Source of the DNA: an uncultured Roseburia sp.
GTDB taxonomy: Bacteria > Bacillota > Clostridia > Lachnospirales > Lachnospiraceae
Direction: 5' to 3'
Length of the DNA: 41,119 nucleotides
NCBI GenBank assembly: GCA_900756925.1
Contig: CAAELX010000045.1
Location: 1-41,119, forward strand
In this document: one piece after another, positions 17,306 through 25,621 of the stretch
Position numbering within the stretch: the first letter of the stretch is position 1
How the letters are laid out: every line of letters begins with the position of its first letter
Made by a program: the position numbers and the translations under genes
The notes under the pieces: model-generated
What the model was told of the DNA's origin: nothing
Databases searched by the model: none
Seen by the model: the letters and a program-made list of their open reading frames with translations, nothing else

Positions 17306-17387
17306 CAGCCAAAAACACTGTGACATTCCACAAGAAACAGGAAAATTCTTTGTGGAGGTAACATATGGTGTTTTTGGCTGCTTTTTT
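17306..17387 (+). terminator. Nested hairpin terminator or attenuator before the sugar ABC ATPase gene
   Basis: CAGCCAAAAACAC (17306-17318) pairs perfectly with GTGTTTTTGGCTG (17368-17380) and is followed by CTTTTTT. The 49-nt loop itself holds a second stem, TCCACAAGAA (17327-17336) with TTCTTTGTGGA (17346-17356), one bulged base. It lies about 60 nt after dut and 50 nt before the next gene. It can end the dut transcript, and read-through would feed the ATPase gene. Confidence 0.8.
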
Positions 17388-17457
17388 GTATAGTAAGTAT
17401 AACGAAAAACGAACACAATATCAGGAGGTATTAGACCAATGGCAAGTTTATCATTAA
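17365..17457 (+). CDS. Possible 30-residue leader peptide overlapping the ATPase start
   Basis: An ATG at 17365 sits five bases after a perfect GGAGGT (about 17354-17359), which lies in the inner hairpin. The frame begins MVFLAAFLYSKY, continues with a polar half, and ends at TAA 17455-17457, 19 nt inside the next gene in another frame. Translating it would melt the 3' arm of the 13-bp terminator stem. It could be a control peptide, or the frame could be chance. No homologue is known to me. Confidence 0.3.
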   Translation: MVFLAAFLYSKYNEKRTQYQEVLDQWQVYH

Positions 17458-18551
17458 AGAACATTTGTAAAGTATATCCTAACGGTTTTGAAGCTGTTAA
17501 GGATTTCAACCTTGAAGTAGAAGATCAGGAGTTCATCATCTTCGTAGGACCATCCGGATGTGGTAAATCTACTACACTTCGTATGATCGCTGGTCTTGAG
17601 GAGATTTCTTCCGGTGAGTTAAAGATCGACGGAAAGCTCATGAATGATGTTGAGCCAAAAGACAGAGATATCGCGATGGTATTCCAGAACTACGCATTAT
17701 ATCCACATATGACTGTATTTGACAATATGGCATTCGGATTAAAGTTAAGAAAAGTTCCGAAGGATGAGATCAAGAAAAAAGTAGAAGAAGCTGCTAAGAT
17801 CCTCGACCTTGAGAAATTATTAGACCGTAAGCCAAAGGCTTTATCCGGTGGACAGAGACAGCGTGTTGCTATGGGACGTGCAATCGTTCGTAATCCTAAG
17901 GTATTCCTTATGGACGAGCCGCTTTCCAACCTGGATGCTAAGTTACGTGTACAGATGCGTTCTGAGATCGCTTCCTTACATAACAGATTAAAAGCTACAA
18001 TCATTTATGTAACACATGATCAGACAGAGGCTATGACATTAGGTACCAGAATCGTTGTATTAAAAGATGGTGTTATCATGCAGGTTGATTCTCCACAGAA
18101 ATTATACAATGAGCCTAACAACTTATTCGTAGCCGGATTCATCGGATCTCCACAGATGAACTTCATCGATGCTGTATGTAAAGTAGAAGGTGAGAAAGTA
18201 ACTCTGAACTTTGAGAGCACATCTGTAGTCCTTCCTCCAGCAAAAGCTAAGAAGATGATTGATGGCGGATACAACGGAAAGACAGTTGTTATGGGTATCA
18301 GACCGGAAGATATCGGTGATTCCCAGATCGAGATTGAAGCTCACAAGGATGCTTCCTTCGAGACAGACGTAACAGGATACGAATTATTAGGATCAGAAGT
18401 ATTATTATACTTCAAAGTTGCAGGAACAGCTATGACAGCAAAAGTTGATTCCAGAACAACAGCTCGTATGGGAGACCATATCAAGTTAGCTCTTGATCCT
18501 GAGAAGATTCACTGCTTCGACAAAGAAACAGAATTGACAATTACCAACTAA
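17439..18551 (+). CDS. msmK: Sugar ABC transporter ATP-binding protein, MsmK/UgpC type
   Basis: This ATPase energises carbohydrate importers. Walker A is GPSGCGKST (37-45), followed by the signature LSGGQRQRVAMGRA near 134-147 and Walker B VFLMDEPLSNLDAKLR. The C-terminal TOBE/regulatory part runs from about 240, including VMGIRPEDIG. At 370 residues it is the MalK-like full-length form. No permease or binding-protein gene lies beside it, which fits the shared ATPase (MsmK/MsmX) serving many sugar importers in Gram-positive bacteria. Codon use is clearly shifted to GCT, GTT and TTA, as in rplS, so it is likely highly expressed. AGGAGGT precedes the ATG, and a strong terminator follows at 18580-18613. 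Confidence 0.93.
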   Translation: MASLSLKNICKVYPNGFEAVKDFNLEVEDQEFIIFVGPSGCGKSTTLRMIAGLEEISSGELKIDGKLMNDVEPKDRDIAMVFQNYALYPHMTVFDNMAFGLKLRKVPKDEIKKKVEEAAKILDLEKLLDRKPKALSGGQRQRVAMGRAIVRNPKVFLMDEPLSNLDAKLRVQMRSEIASLHNRLKATIIYVTHDQTEAMTLGTRIVVLKDGVIMQVDSPQKLYNEPNNLFVAGFIGSPQMNFIDAVCKVEGEKVTLNFESTSVVLPPAKAKKMIDGGYNGKTVVMGIRPEDIGDSQIEIEAHKDASFETDVTGYELLGSEVLLYFKVAGTAMTAKVDSRTTARMGDHIKLALDPEKIHCFDKETELTITN

Positions 18552-18579
18552 TTCGGTAAAATCAAATAAGCTCAATGAT

Positions 18580-18613
18580 AACACTGGGTGCAGTTATGTA
18601 CCCAGTGTTTTTC
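18580..18613 (+). terminator. Rho-independent terminator of the sugar ATPase gene
   Basis: AACACTGGGT (18580-18589) pairs perfectly with ACCCAGTGTT (18600-18609), 10-nt loop, followed by a T-run. Confidence 0.95.
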
Positions 18614-18642
18614 GGTTCAGAGAAAGAAGAATCATTTTTATA

Positions 18643-18671
18643 TTGCAAGCAGAACAAATGTTCTGTATAAT
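18643..18671 (+). promoter_or_regulatory. Promoter with an internal palindrome for the PucR-type regulator gene
   Basis: TTGCAA (18643-18648) and a perfect TATAAT (18666-18671) are 17 nt apart. The spacer contains CAGAACA-AA-TGTTCTG (18650-18665), a 7-bp-arm palindrome that would place a bound dimer directly across the polymerase site. This is a strong candidate operator, plausibly for the regulator encoded 24 nt downstream. Confidence 0.8.
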
Positions 18672-18695
18672 AAGTGGAAGAAAGGAAGGACGACT

Positions 18696-19778
18696 ATGGT
18701 TTCAAATCATAAGATTCAGACTGCGTTAGAAGAGATTAAGGAGATTTCCAAGATTGATCTGGCATTATATTCGGAAAAAGGCAAGCTTGTGGCCACTACA
18801 TTTGAACCGGAGGGGAATATGGAAGAAGCTGTGACGATGTTTGCAGCGTCCATGGCTGAGAGTCAGATGCTTTCCGGCTGCCATTTCTTTAAGGTAGTGG
18901 TCGAAGGGGAAGTGGAATATATTCTTCTGACGAAGGTATCCGGAGAAGATGCCTATATGGTAGGACGGCTTGCGGTATGCCAGATCCGAAATATTGTAGC
19001 AGCCTATATGGAACAGTTCGACCGGAATAACTTTATGCAGAACATTCTTCTCGGCAATATGCTTGTTGTGGATATGTATAACAAAGCACAGAAGCTCCAT
19101 GTCGAACAGGCAGAGCGTGTCGTATATGTGATCGAGATCGAGGGGAAGAAGGATTCCACCGCGATGGAGACCGTGAAGAATCTGTTTGTGACGAAGACAA
19201 GGGATTACGTGACAGAGGTGGATGAGCAGAGTATTATCCTGATCAAGGACACCCGCGATATGCAGGGGGAGGACAGCTTAAGAAGCCTTGCGAGCATGAT
19301 CGTGGACAATATGCATGCGGAGGCCATGGTGAAGGTGCGTGTCGGTTACGGCAATCGTGTGAATAATTTACAGGATATCGCAAAGTCTTATCAGGAGGCG
19401 AAGATGGCACTTGAGGTGGGAAGAATCTTCTATGCAGAGCGTGAGATCATCGCTTACAATCTGCTTGGCATCGGCAGACTGATTTACCAGCTTCCGATGA
19501 GCCTGTGTGAGATGTTTATCCATGAGGTATTTGGGGATGAGATACCGGATGTATTTAACGAAGAGATCAGTGTGACAATCCAGAAGTTCTTCGAGAATAA
19601 CCTGAATATCTCAGAGACTGCAAGACAGCTTTATGTGCACAGAAATACACTGGTGTACCGGTTAGAGCGTTTACAGCGCTCCATCGGTCTTGATATCCGC
19701 CGGTTTGATGATGCGATGACATTTAAGATCGCGATGATGGTCATTGCGCATATGAATCAGCAGAAGAGTGAAGACTAG
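18696..19778 (+). CDS. PucR/CdaR-type helix-turn-helix transcriptional regulator
   Basis: The C-terminus carries the PucR-family DNA-binding domain at about 300-355: FFENNLNISETARQLYVHRNTLVYRLERLQRSIGLDIRRFDDAMTFKIAMM. The middle (about 120-290) fits the GGDEF-like regulatory module of CdaR-type proteins. The first 115 residues form a small alpha/beta domain I cannot name. The ATG at 18696 follows AAGGAAGGA and yields 360 residues. Relatives control sugar-acid, purine or amino-acid use. Here the nearest metabolic gene is the sugar ABC ATPase just upstream, separated by a terminator, so joint function is only a guess. Downstream it runs into parE after 73 nt with no terminator. Confidence 0.85.
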   Translation: MVSNHKIQTALEEIKEISKIDLALYSEKGKLVATTFEPEGNMEEAVTMFAASMAESQMLSGCHFFKVVVEGEVEYILLTKVSGEDAYMVGRLAVCQIRNIVAAYMEQFDRNNFMQNILLGNMLVVDMYNKAQKLHVEQAERVVYVIEIEGKKDSTAMETVKNLFVTKTRDYVTEVDEQSIILIKDTRDMQGEDSLRSLASMIVDNMHAEAMVKVRVGYGNRVNNLQDIAKSYQEAKMALEVGRIFYAEREIIAYNLLGIGRLIYQLPMSLCEMFIHEVFGDEIPDVFNEEISVTIQKFFENNLNISETARQLYVHRNTLVYRLERLQRSIGLDIRRFDDAMTFKIAMMVIAHMNQQKSED

Positions 19779-19795
19779 AAGAATGATGGGAAAGA

Positions 19796-19820
19796 ACGGC
19801 ACAGGAAAGAGGAGTGCCGT
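19796..19820 (+). other. Hairpin between the regulator gene and parE
   Basis: ACGGCAC (19796-19802) and GTGCCGT (19814-19820) form a perfect 7-bp stem with an 11-nt purine-rich loop. No T-run follows, so it is not a normal terminator. It may affect mRNA processing or the relative output of the two genes. Confidence 0.45.
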
Positions 19821-19851
19821 CTGGAAATAGAAAAAGACAGTGAGGTAAGAA

Positions 19852-21771
19852 ATGGCAAGTTATGATGAGCACAGCATATCCGTCTTAGAAGGACTTGAGG
19901 CTGTACGGAAGAGACCGGGAATGTATATCGGAAGTGTTTCCAGAAAGGGGTTGAACCACCTTGTGTATGAGATCGTCGACAACTCTGTGGACGAGCATTT
20001 GGCAGGGGCGTGTGATACAATCCGTGTGACACTCGAGAAGGACGGCTCCTGTACCGTGGAGGATAACGGACGTGGTGTGCCGGTCGGCATGCATGCGAAG
20101 GGTGTATCTGCGGCACGTATCGTGTATACAACGCTGCATGCCGGCGGAAAGTTTGACGATTCCGCTTATAAGACGAGCGGGGGTCTGCACGGCGTAGGTT
20201 CTTCTGTTGTGAATGCATTGTCTACTTATATGGATGTGGAAATCAGCAGGGAAGGCTATGTGCATCATGACCGCTATGAGAGAGGGGTTCCGGTTGTGGA
20301 GTTAGAGAACGGCCTGCTCCCGAAGATTGCGAAGACGAAGAAGACCGGAACGAAGGTGAATTTCCTTCCGGATCCGGAGATTTTTGAGAAGACCCGTTTC
20401 AAGGAAGATGAGATCAAGAGCCGCATGCATGAGACAGCTTATTTAAACCCGATGCTCACGATTATTTATGAGGATCGCAGAGGCGAGGAAGTGGAGCATA
20501 TTGTCTACCATGAAGAAGAGGGAATCCGCGGTTTTGTCAAGGATCTGAATAAGAACACGGAAGTGCTGCACGATGTCGTATATTTTAAGGGAGAGTCCGA
20601 AGGGATTACGGTGGAAGCAGCATTCCAGTATACGAATGAATTTCATGAGAATATTTTAGGTTTCTGTAATAATATTTTTAATGCTGAGGGTGGAACCCAT
20701 ATCACAGGATTTAAGACGGTATTTACAACGGTGATCAATTCCTATGCGAGGGAGCTTGGCATTTTAAAAGAGAAGGATGTAAACTTCACCGGTGCAGATG
20801 TCCGAAATGGAATGACGGCTGTAATATCTATTAAACACCCGGATCCGCGTTTTGAGGGACAGACGAAGACGAAACTTGACAATCAGGATGCGGCCAAGGC
20901 GACGGCAAAGGTGACGGGCGATGAGATCCAGCTCTTTTTCGATAAGAATTTAGAGACGTTGAAGGCTGTCATCTCCTGTGCGGAGAAGGCAGCGAAGATC
21001 CGTAAGACGGAGGAGCGTGCCAAGACGAACCTGCTCACAAAGCAGAAGTTCTCCTTCGATTCAAATGGAAAGCTGGCGAACTGCGAGAGCAGGGATGCTT
21101 CCATCTGCGAGATTTTTATCGTGGAGGGAGATTCTGCGGGTGGTTCTGCGAAGACAGCGCGTGACAGGAATTATCAGGCGATCCTTCCAATCCGTGGAAA
21201 GATCTTAAATGTAGAGAAGGCAAGCATTGACAAGGTGCTGGCGAATGCGGAGATCAAGACGATGATTAACGCGTTCGGTTGTGGTTTCTCAGAAGGATAT
21301 GGAAATGACTTCGATATTGCGAAGCTCCGCTATGACAAGATTATTATTATGGCGGATGCCGATGTGGACGGTGCGCATATCTCCACACTGCTTCTGACGT
21401 TATTTTACCGTTTTATGCCGGAGCTCATTTATGAGGGACATGTGTATGTAGCGATGCCGCCTCTGTACAAAGTGATTCCTTCTAAGGGCGGGGAGGAAGA
21501 GTATCTGTACGATGACGCTGCCCTTGAGAAGTACAGAAGGACGCATAAGGGAAGTAACTTTACGTTACAGCGCTACAAAGGTCTTGGTGAGATGGATGCA
21601 GAACAGCTCTGGGAGACAACACTGAATCCGAAGACGCGGATGCTCAAACAGATTGAGATTGAAGATGGACGTATGGCATCGGATATCACGGAGCTTCTCA
21701 TGGGAAATGACGTCCCTCCGAGAAAGACGTTCATCTACGAGCATGCACATGATGCGGAGCTTGACGTGTAA
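19852..21771 (+). CDS. parE: Type IIA topoisomerase ATPase subunit, ParE-like (often annotated GyrB)
   Basis: This is the ATP-binding subunit of a type II topoisomerase. The GHKL ATPase comes first: EIVDNSVDEHLAG, DNGRGVPVG, HAGGKFDDSAYKTSGGLHGVGSSVVNALS. The transducer follows, then the Toprim domain with FIVEGDSAGGSAK, PIRGKILNVEKA and IIMADADVDGAHI. The tail ends QRYKGLGEMDAEQLWETTLNP. The 639 residues suit either GyrB or ParE. I favour ParE because its partner, encoded 45 nt downstream, lacks a GyrA box and the pair is not beside dnaA/recF as clostridial gyrBA is. GAGGT precedes the ATG. Confidence 0.85.
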   Translation: MASYDEHSISVLEGLEAVRKRPGMYIGSVSRKGLNHLVYEIVDNSVDEHLAGACDTIRVTLEKDGSCTVEDNGRGVPVGMHAKGVSAARIVYTTLHAGGKFDDSAYKTSGGLHGVGSSVVNALSTYMDVEISREGYVHHDRYERGVPVVELENGLLPKIAKTKKTGTKVNFLPDPEIFEKTRFKEDEIKSRMHETAYLNPMLTIIYEDRRGEEVEHIVYHEEEGIRGFVKDLNKNTEVLHDVVYFKGESEGITVEAAFQYTNEFHENILGFCNNIFNAEGGTHITGFKTVFTTVINSYARELGILKEKDVNFTGADVRNGMTAVISIKHPDPRFEGQTKTKLDNQDAAKATAKVTGDEIQLFFDKNLETLKAVISCAEKAAKIRKTEERAKTNLLTKQKFSFDSNGKLANCESRDASICEIFIVEGDSAGGSAKTARDRNYQAILPIRGKILNVEKASIDKVLANAEIKTMINAFGCGFSEGYGNDFDIAKLRYDKIIIMADADVDGAHISTLLLTLFYRFMPELIYEGHVYVAMPPLYKVIPSKGGEEEYLYDDAALEKYRRTHKGSNFTLQRYKGLGEMDAEQLWETTLNPKTRMLKQIEIEDGRMASDITELLMGNDVPPRKTFIYEHAHDAELDV

Positions 21772-21816
21772 AGAGAGACAGAATGGTAGACAGAAATTGA
21801 AAGAGGTTTTTTAACT

Positions 21817-24054
21817 ATGATACAGGAAGAACAGATCATCCGTACCGAATATTCGGAACTGATGCAGAAATCTTATATTGATTATGCGATGAGTGTCATC
21901 ATCGCGAGAGCTCTGCCGGATGTCCGGGATGGATTGAAGCCGGTTCAGCGCCGAACCTTATATGATATGTATGAACTAGGCATCCGCTATGACAAACCGT
22001 ACCGGAAATGTGCGCGTATTGTCGGCGATACCATGGGTAAATATCATCCGCACGGTGACAGCTCGATTTATGATGCGCTCGTGGTGATGGCACAGGAGTT
22101 CAAGAAAGGGCTTCCGCTTGTGGACGGGCACGGCAACTTCGGTTCCATCGAAGGAGATGGCGCAGCTGCCATGCGATACACGGAAGCGCGTCTGCAGAAG
22201 ATCACGCAGGAAGCGTTTCTGGCGGACTTAGACAAGGATGTCGTTAATTTTGTCCCAAACTTTGATGAGACAGAGAAGGAGCCGGAGGTACTTCCGGTGA
22301 AGATTCCAAACCTTTTGGTGAACGGATCGGATGGTATCGCGGTAGGTATGGTGACAAGTACACCGCCGCACAATCTTGGTGAAGTGATTGACGGTGTCAT
22401 TGCCTATATTAAGAACCCGGATATCAATACCGAACAGATGATGGAATACATTCCGGGACCGGATTTTCCGACCGGAGGTATTATCGCAAACAAAGATGAT
22501 CTGAGACAGATTTATGCTACCGGTACAGGCAAGATTAAGATCCGTGGAAAAGTAGAAGTGGAACAGGTGAAGGGCGGCAAGGAGCGGCTTGTCATCACAG
22601 AGATCCCATATACGATGATTGGTGCTAATATCGGAAAGTTTTTGAATGACGTCTACGGTCTTGTGGAGACGAAGAAGACGAACGATATCGTGGACATCAC
22701 AAACCAGTCCTCGAAAGAGGGAATCCGAATTGTGCTAGAGCTCAGAAAGGGCGCGGACACGAAGAACCTGATCAATCTGTTATATAAGAAGACCAAGCTA
22801 GAAGATACCTTCGGCGTGAATATGTTAGCTGTTGCAGACGGAAGACCGGAGACTCTTGGGTTAGTGCCAGTTATACGTCATCATGTGAATTTCCAGTTCG
22901 AGCTTGCAACCAGAAAGTATCAGACGTTACTTCGCAAAGAACTCGAGAAGAGGGAGATCCAGGAAGGACTCATCAAAGCCTGCGATGTCATTGACCTGAT
23001 TATTGAGATCCTGCGCGGAAGTAAGAACGTGAAGGAGGCGAGAGCCTGTCTGACAGACGGTGTGACGGATCCGATTAAGTTTAAATCAGAGGAATCGAGA
23101 AAGCTTGCATCAGAGCTCCACTTTACCGAACGCCAGACAACTGCAATTTTAGAAATGCGCTTACAGAAGCTGATCGGTCTGGAATTAGAAGCACTCATGA
23201 AGGAACATGACCAGACGATGAAGAACATCGCAGAGTACGAGGAGATCTTAGAGAACCGTGCAACGATGGCGAAAGTGATTATTCAGGAGCTTGCTGCCTA
23301 TAAGAAGCAGTATGCGAGAGCGCGCAGAACGGTGGTTGACAACTTAGAGGAAGCGGTTGTGGAGGAGAAGAAGATCGAGGAGACAGATGTCGTGTTCCTG
23401 ATGGACCGTTTCGGCTATGCCAAGACCGTGGACACGAGCGTTTACGAGAGAAACAGGGAGGCAGCGGACAACGAGAACCGCTATATTCTGACGTGCAGGA
23501 ATACGGACAAGATCTGTATTTTCACGGATAAAGGTCAGATGCATCTGCTGAAGGTGTTAGATTTGCCATATGGCAAGTTCCGCGACAAGGGAATCCCGAT
23601 TGACAACCTGAGCAACTACGACAGCAGCCGGGAGAATATTGTATACATTACAAGCCTTGGAGAGATCGGTGCCACCAAGGTGTTATTTGGAACAAAGATG
23701 GCAATGCTTAAGGTGGTAGACGGCAGTGAGTTCGATGTGGCGAAGCGCACGACAGCTGCAACAAAGCTGAATGAGGAGGACGAGCTGTTAGTTGTCCATG
23801 CCATAAAGGGCGATGAGACGATTGTCATGCAGTCGGAGAAGGATATGTTCCTGCGGATCGAAGCGGGAACCATTCCGGAGAAGAAGAAGGGCGCCGTCGG
23901 TGTCCGTGGAATGAAGTTAGCAGCAGGGGATGCATTAAGCAATATCTACCTGCTAGACGGTGAGACGGAACACACCGTTGAGGTCAAGGGAAAAGAAGTT
24001 GTGCTGAACCGGATCCGTGTCGGAAACAGGGACACAAAGGGGACAAAGCGATAA
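21817..24054 (+). CDS. parC: Type IIA topoisomerase cleavage subunit, ParC-like (often annotated GyrA)
   Basis: This is the DNA-cutting subunit that pairs with the preceding gene's product. The winged helix holds the active Tyr121 in AMRYTEARLQKI. The quinolone region reads HPHGDSSIYDA with Ser82 and Asp86, so no common resistance change is present. The coiled-coil stretch with LRMQKLIGLE-like sequence (LEMRLQKLIGLELEALM) is normal. The C-terminal region after about 500 is a short beta-propeller-like domain. I see no GyrA box (Q-R/K-R-G-G-R/K-G), which gyrases need to introduce supercoils. The protein should therefore relax or decatenate. The 745 residues end in a basic tail. A terminator follows at 24066-24113. 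Confidence 0.85.
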   Translation: MIQEEQIIRTEYSELMQKSYIDYAMSVIIARALPDVRDGLKPVQRRTLYDMYELGIRYDKPYRKCARIVGDTMGKYHPHGDSSIYDALVVMAQEFKKGLPLVDGHGNFGSIEGDGAAAMRYTEARLQKITQEAFLADLDKDVVNFVPNFDETEKEPEVLPVKIPNLLVNGSDGIAVGMVTSTPPHNLGEVIDGVIAYIKNPDINTEQMMEYIPGPDFPTGGIIANKDDLRQIYATGTGKIKIRGKVEVEQVKGGKERLVITEIPYTMIGANIGKFLNDVYGLVETKKTNDIVDITNQSSKEGIRIVLELRKGADTKNLINLLYKKTKLEDTFGVNMLAVADGRPETLGLVPVIRHHVNFQFELATRKYQTLLRKELEKREIQEGLIKACDVIDLIIEILRGSKNVKEARACLTDGVTDPIKFKSEESRKLASELHFTERQTTAILEMRLQKLIGLELEALMKEHDQTMKNIAEYEEILENRATMAKVIIQELAAYKKQYARARRTVVDNLEEAVVEEKKIEETDVVFLMDRFGYAKTVDTSVYERNREAADNENRYILTCRNTDKICIFTDKGQMHLLKVLDLPYGKFRDKGIPIDNLSNYDSSRENIVYITSLGEIGATKVLFGTKMAMLKVVDGSEFDVAKRTTAATKLNEEDELLVVHAIKGDETIVMQSEKDMFLRIEAGTIPEKKKGAVGVRGMKLAAGDALSNIYLLDGETEHTVEVKGKEVVLNRIRVGNRDTKGTKR

Positions 24055-24065
24055 GAATTCAGAAA

Positions 24066-24113
24066 CAGAAAAGCGATTGAGGGGGAGAATCCCTGTGATC
24101 GTTTTTCTGTTTT
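24066..24113 (+). terminator. Rho-independent terminator of parC
   Basis: CAGAAAAGCGAT (24066-24077) pairs with ATCGTTTTTCTG (24098-24109), one G-U pair. An inner GGG/CCC stem follows, and TTTT follows the outer stem. Confidence 0.85.
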
Positions 24114-24149
24114 CCTGTTTAAGGACTGTATTTTTTCCGGCTTAGGGTG

Positions 24150-24155
24150 TATAAT
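24150..24155 (+). promoter_or_regulatory. Probable -10 element of the folate operon
   Basis: A perfect TATAAT lies 36 nt before the folC start, just after the parC terminator. The -35 region about 17 nt upstream (TGTATT) is poor, so the promoter may be weak or activator-dependent. Confidence 0.55.
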
Positions 24156-24190
24156 GGCACAGATTAAAAAACGGGAACGGAAGTAAAAGA

Positions 24191-25513
24191 ATGAATTATG
24201 ATAAGGCACGTGCGTGTGCAGCGACAATTGGCAAAAAAGGAAGTATTTTAGGGCTTACTAGTATTCAGAATCTGATGCAGGAGCTGTCCCATGTGGAAGA
24301 ACAGTTACAGATCATCCATATCGCGGGAACAAATGGAAAGGGATCTGTCGGAGCTTTTTTGGAGAGCGTTTTGATGGAAGCCGGATATAAGGTGGGAAGA
24401 TATACTTCACCGGCAGTGTTTGATCCACTTGAAGTATGGCGGATAAATCAGAAGAATATAGAGAAGGAACGTTATGCGGAGCTTTTTTCAAAAGTAAAGG
24501 AGGCATGCGACCGCATGGTGGAAAAAGGAATGCCGCATCCGACGATTTTTGAGGTGGAGACAGCGATGGCATTCTGCTATTTTAAAGAGGAATGCTGCGA
24601 CTACGTCCTGCTGGAAGTCGGGATGGGAGGCAGGGAAGATGCCACGAACCTGATCTCACATCCGGTCTGCTCGGTGCTTACTTCGATCAGCATGGACCAT
24701 ATGCAGTTCTTAGGGGATACGATCGGACAGATCGCCTGGGCGAAGGCAGGGATTATCAAGGAAAGCTGTCCGGCAGTGACAGCAGGGCAGGAACGGTACG
24801 GGGAAGAAGTGCTTTCTGTGATAAGGAAGGAAGCGGAAGAAAAACATGCCCCGTTACGGATTGCAAAAGCGTCGGAGGTAAAGCTGACAGAGAACAGTCT
24901 GCAGGAAATCCGTTTCTTAGAACCAGAGATTGGGGAGGTAAGCATTCCACTCACGGGAGAGTATCAGATTGAGAATGCCCATCTTGCCATTACCGTCCTA
25001 AGGCAGGTGTTAAAGCTCGATGCGGATGTGATAAAGAGAGGACTTACAAAGACCAGATGGCCTGGAAGATTTGAGCAGATTGCTGCAGATCCGTTATTTC
25101 TGATCGACGGGGCGCATAACGAGGATGCCGCCGTAAAACTCGAGGCCTCTGTGGAAAATTATTTTACAAACCGGAAAATTACTTATATAATAGGGGTACT
25201 TGCGGACAAGGAGCATGCGAAAGTGTTAGAGCGGATGCTGTCACATGCATCGGCAGTGTATACCGTAACACCGGACAATCCGAGGGCACTTGATGCAAAG
25301 AAGCTCCAGAAAGAGGCAAAGCTGGTACTTGACAGACTGCAAGGCGGGAACAATCCGCAGGAGTACAGCCCACAGGTACAGGCATGTGAGACGGTGCGGG
25401 AGGCAGTGGAACATGCACGGTCAGTCACACCGGAGGATGGAGTGATCCTTGCATTTGGGTCACTGTCCTACCTGAAGGATGTGAAGAAAGAGGTGCAGGA
25501 TGTTTCCAAATAA
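24191..25513 (+). CDS. folC: Bifunctional folylpolyglutamate / dihydrofolate synthase
   Basis: FolC joins glutamate to dihydropteroate and lengthens the glutamate tail of folates. The ATP-binding loop IAGTNGKGSVGAFLESVL is near 42-59. Further family motifs are RYTSPAVFDPLEVWRIN, VLLEVGMGGREDATN, SISMDHMQFLGDTIGQIAWAKAGIIK and LIDGAHNEDA. The 440 residues match the family. ACGGAAG lies upstream of the ATG. It is the first gene of the folate run. The 108 nt between it and folE hold no terminator, so cotranscription is likely. Confidence 0.96.
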   Translation: MNYDKARACAATIGKKGSILGLTSIQNLMQELSHVEEQLQIIHIAGTNGKGSVGAFLESVLMEAGYKVGRYTSPAVFDPLEVWRINQKNIEKERYAELFSKVKEACDRMVEKGMPHPTIFEVETAMAFCYFKEECCDYVLLEVGMGGREDATNLISHPVCSVLTSISMDHMQFLGDTIGQIAWAKAGIIKESCPAVTAGQERYGEEVLSVIRKEAEEKHAPLRIAKASEVKLTENSLQEIRFLEPEIGEVSIPLTGEYQIENAHLAITVLRQVLKLDADVIKRGLTKTRWPGRFEQIAADPLFLIDGAHNEDAAVKLEASVENYFTNRKITYIIGVLADKEHAKVLERMLSHASAVYTVTPDNPRALDAKKLQKEAKLVLDRLQGGNNPQEYSPQVQACETVREAVEHARSVTPEDGVILAFGSLSYLKDVKKEVQDVSK

Positions 25514-25621
25514 AATTGTATCTGTGGAAACAAAGATTTAGGCGAAAGAGCTGGAATTTTGATGAAGCGGAATGCCAGACCAAAAATCAGGAATGAAAAG
25601 AAATATTACGAGGAAGAAATC

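Noticed and set aside
24312..25428. Several reading frames antisense to folC and other long genes
   Set aside because: These are mirror frames of strongly coding sequence, without ribosome sites or protein-like composition.
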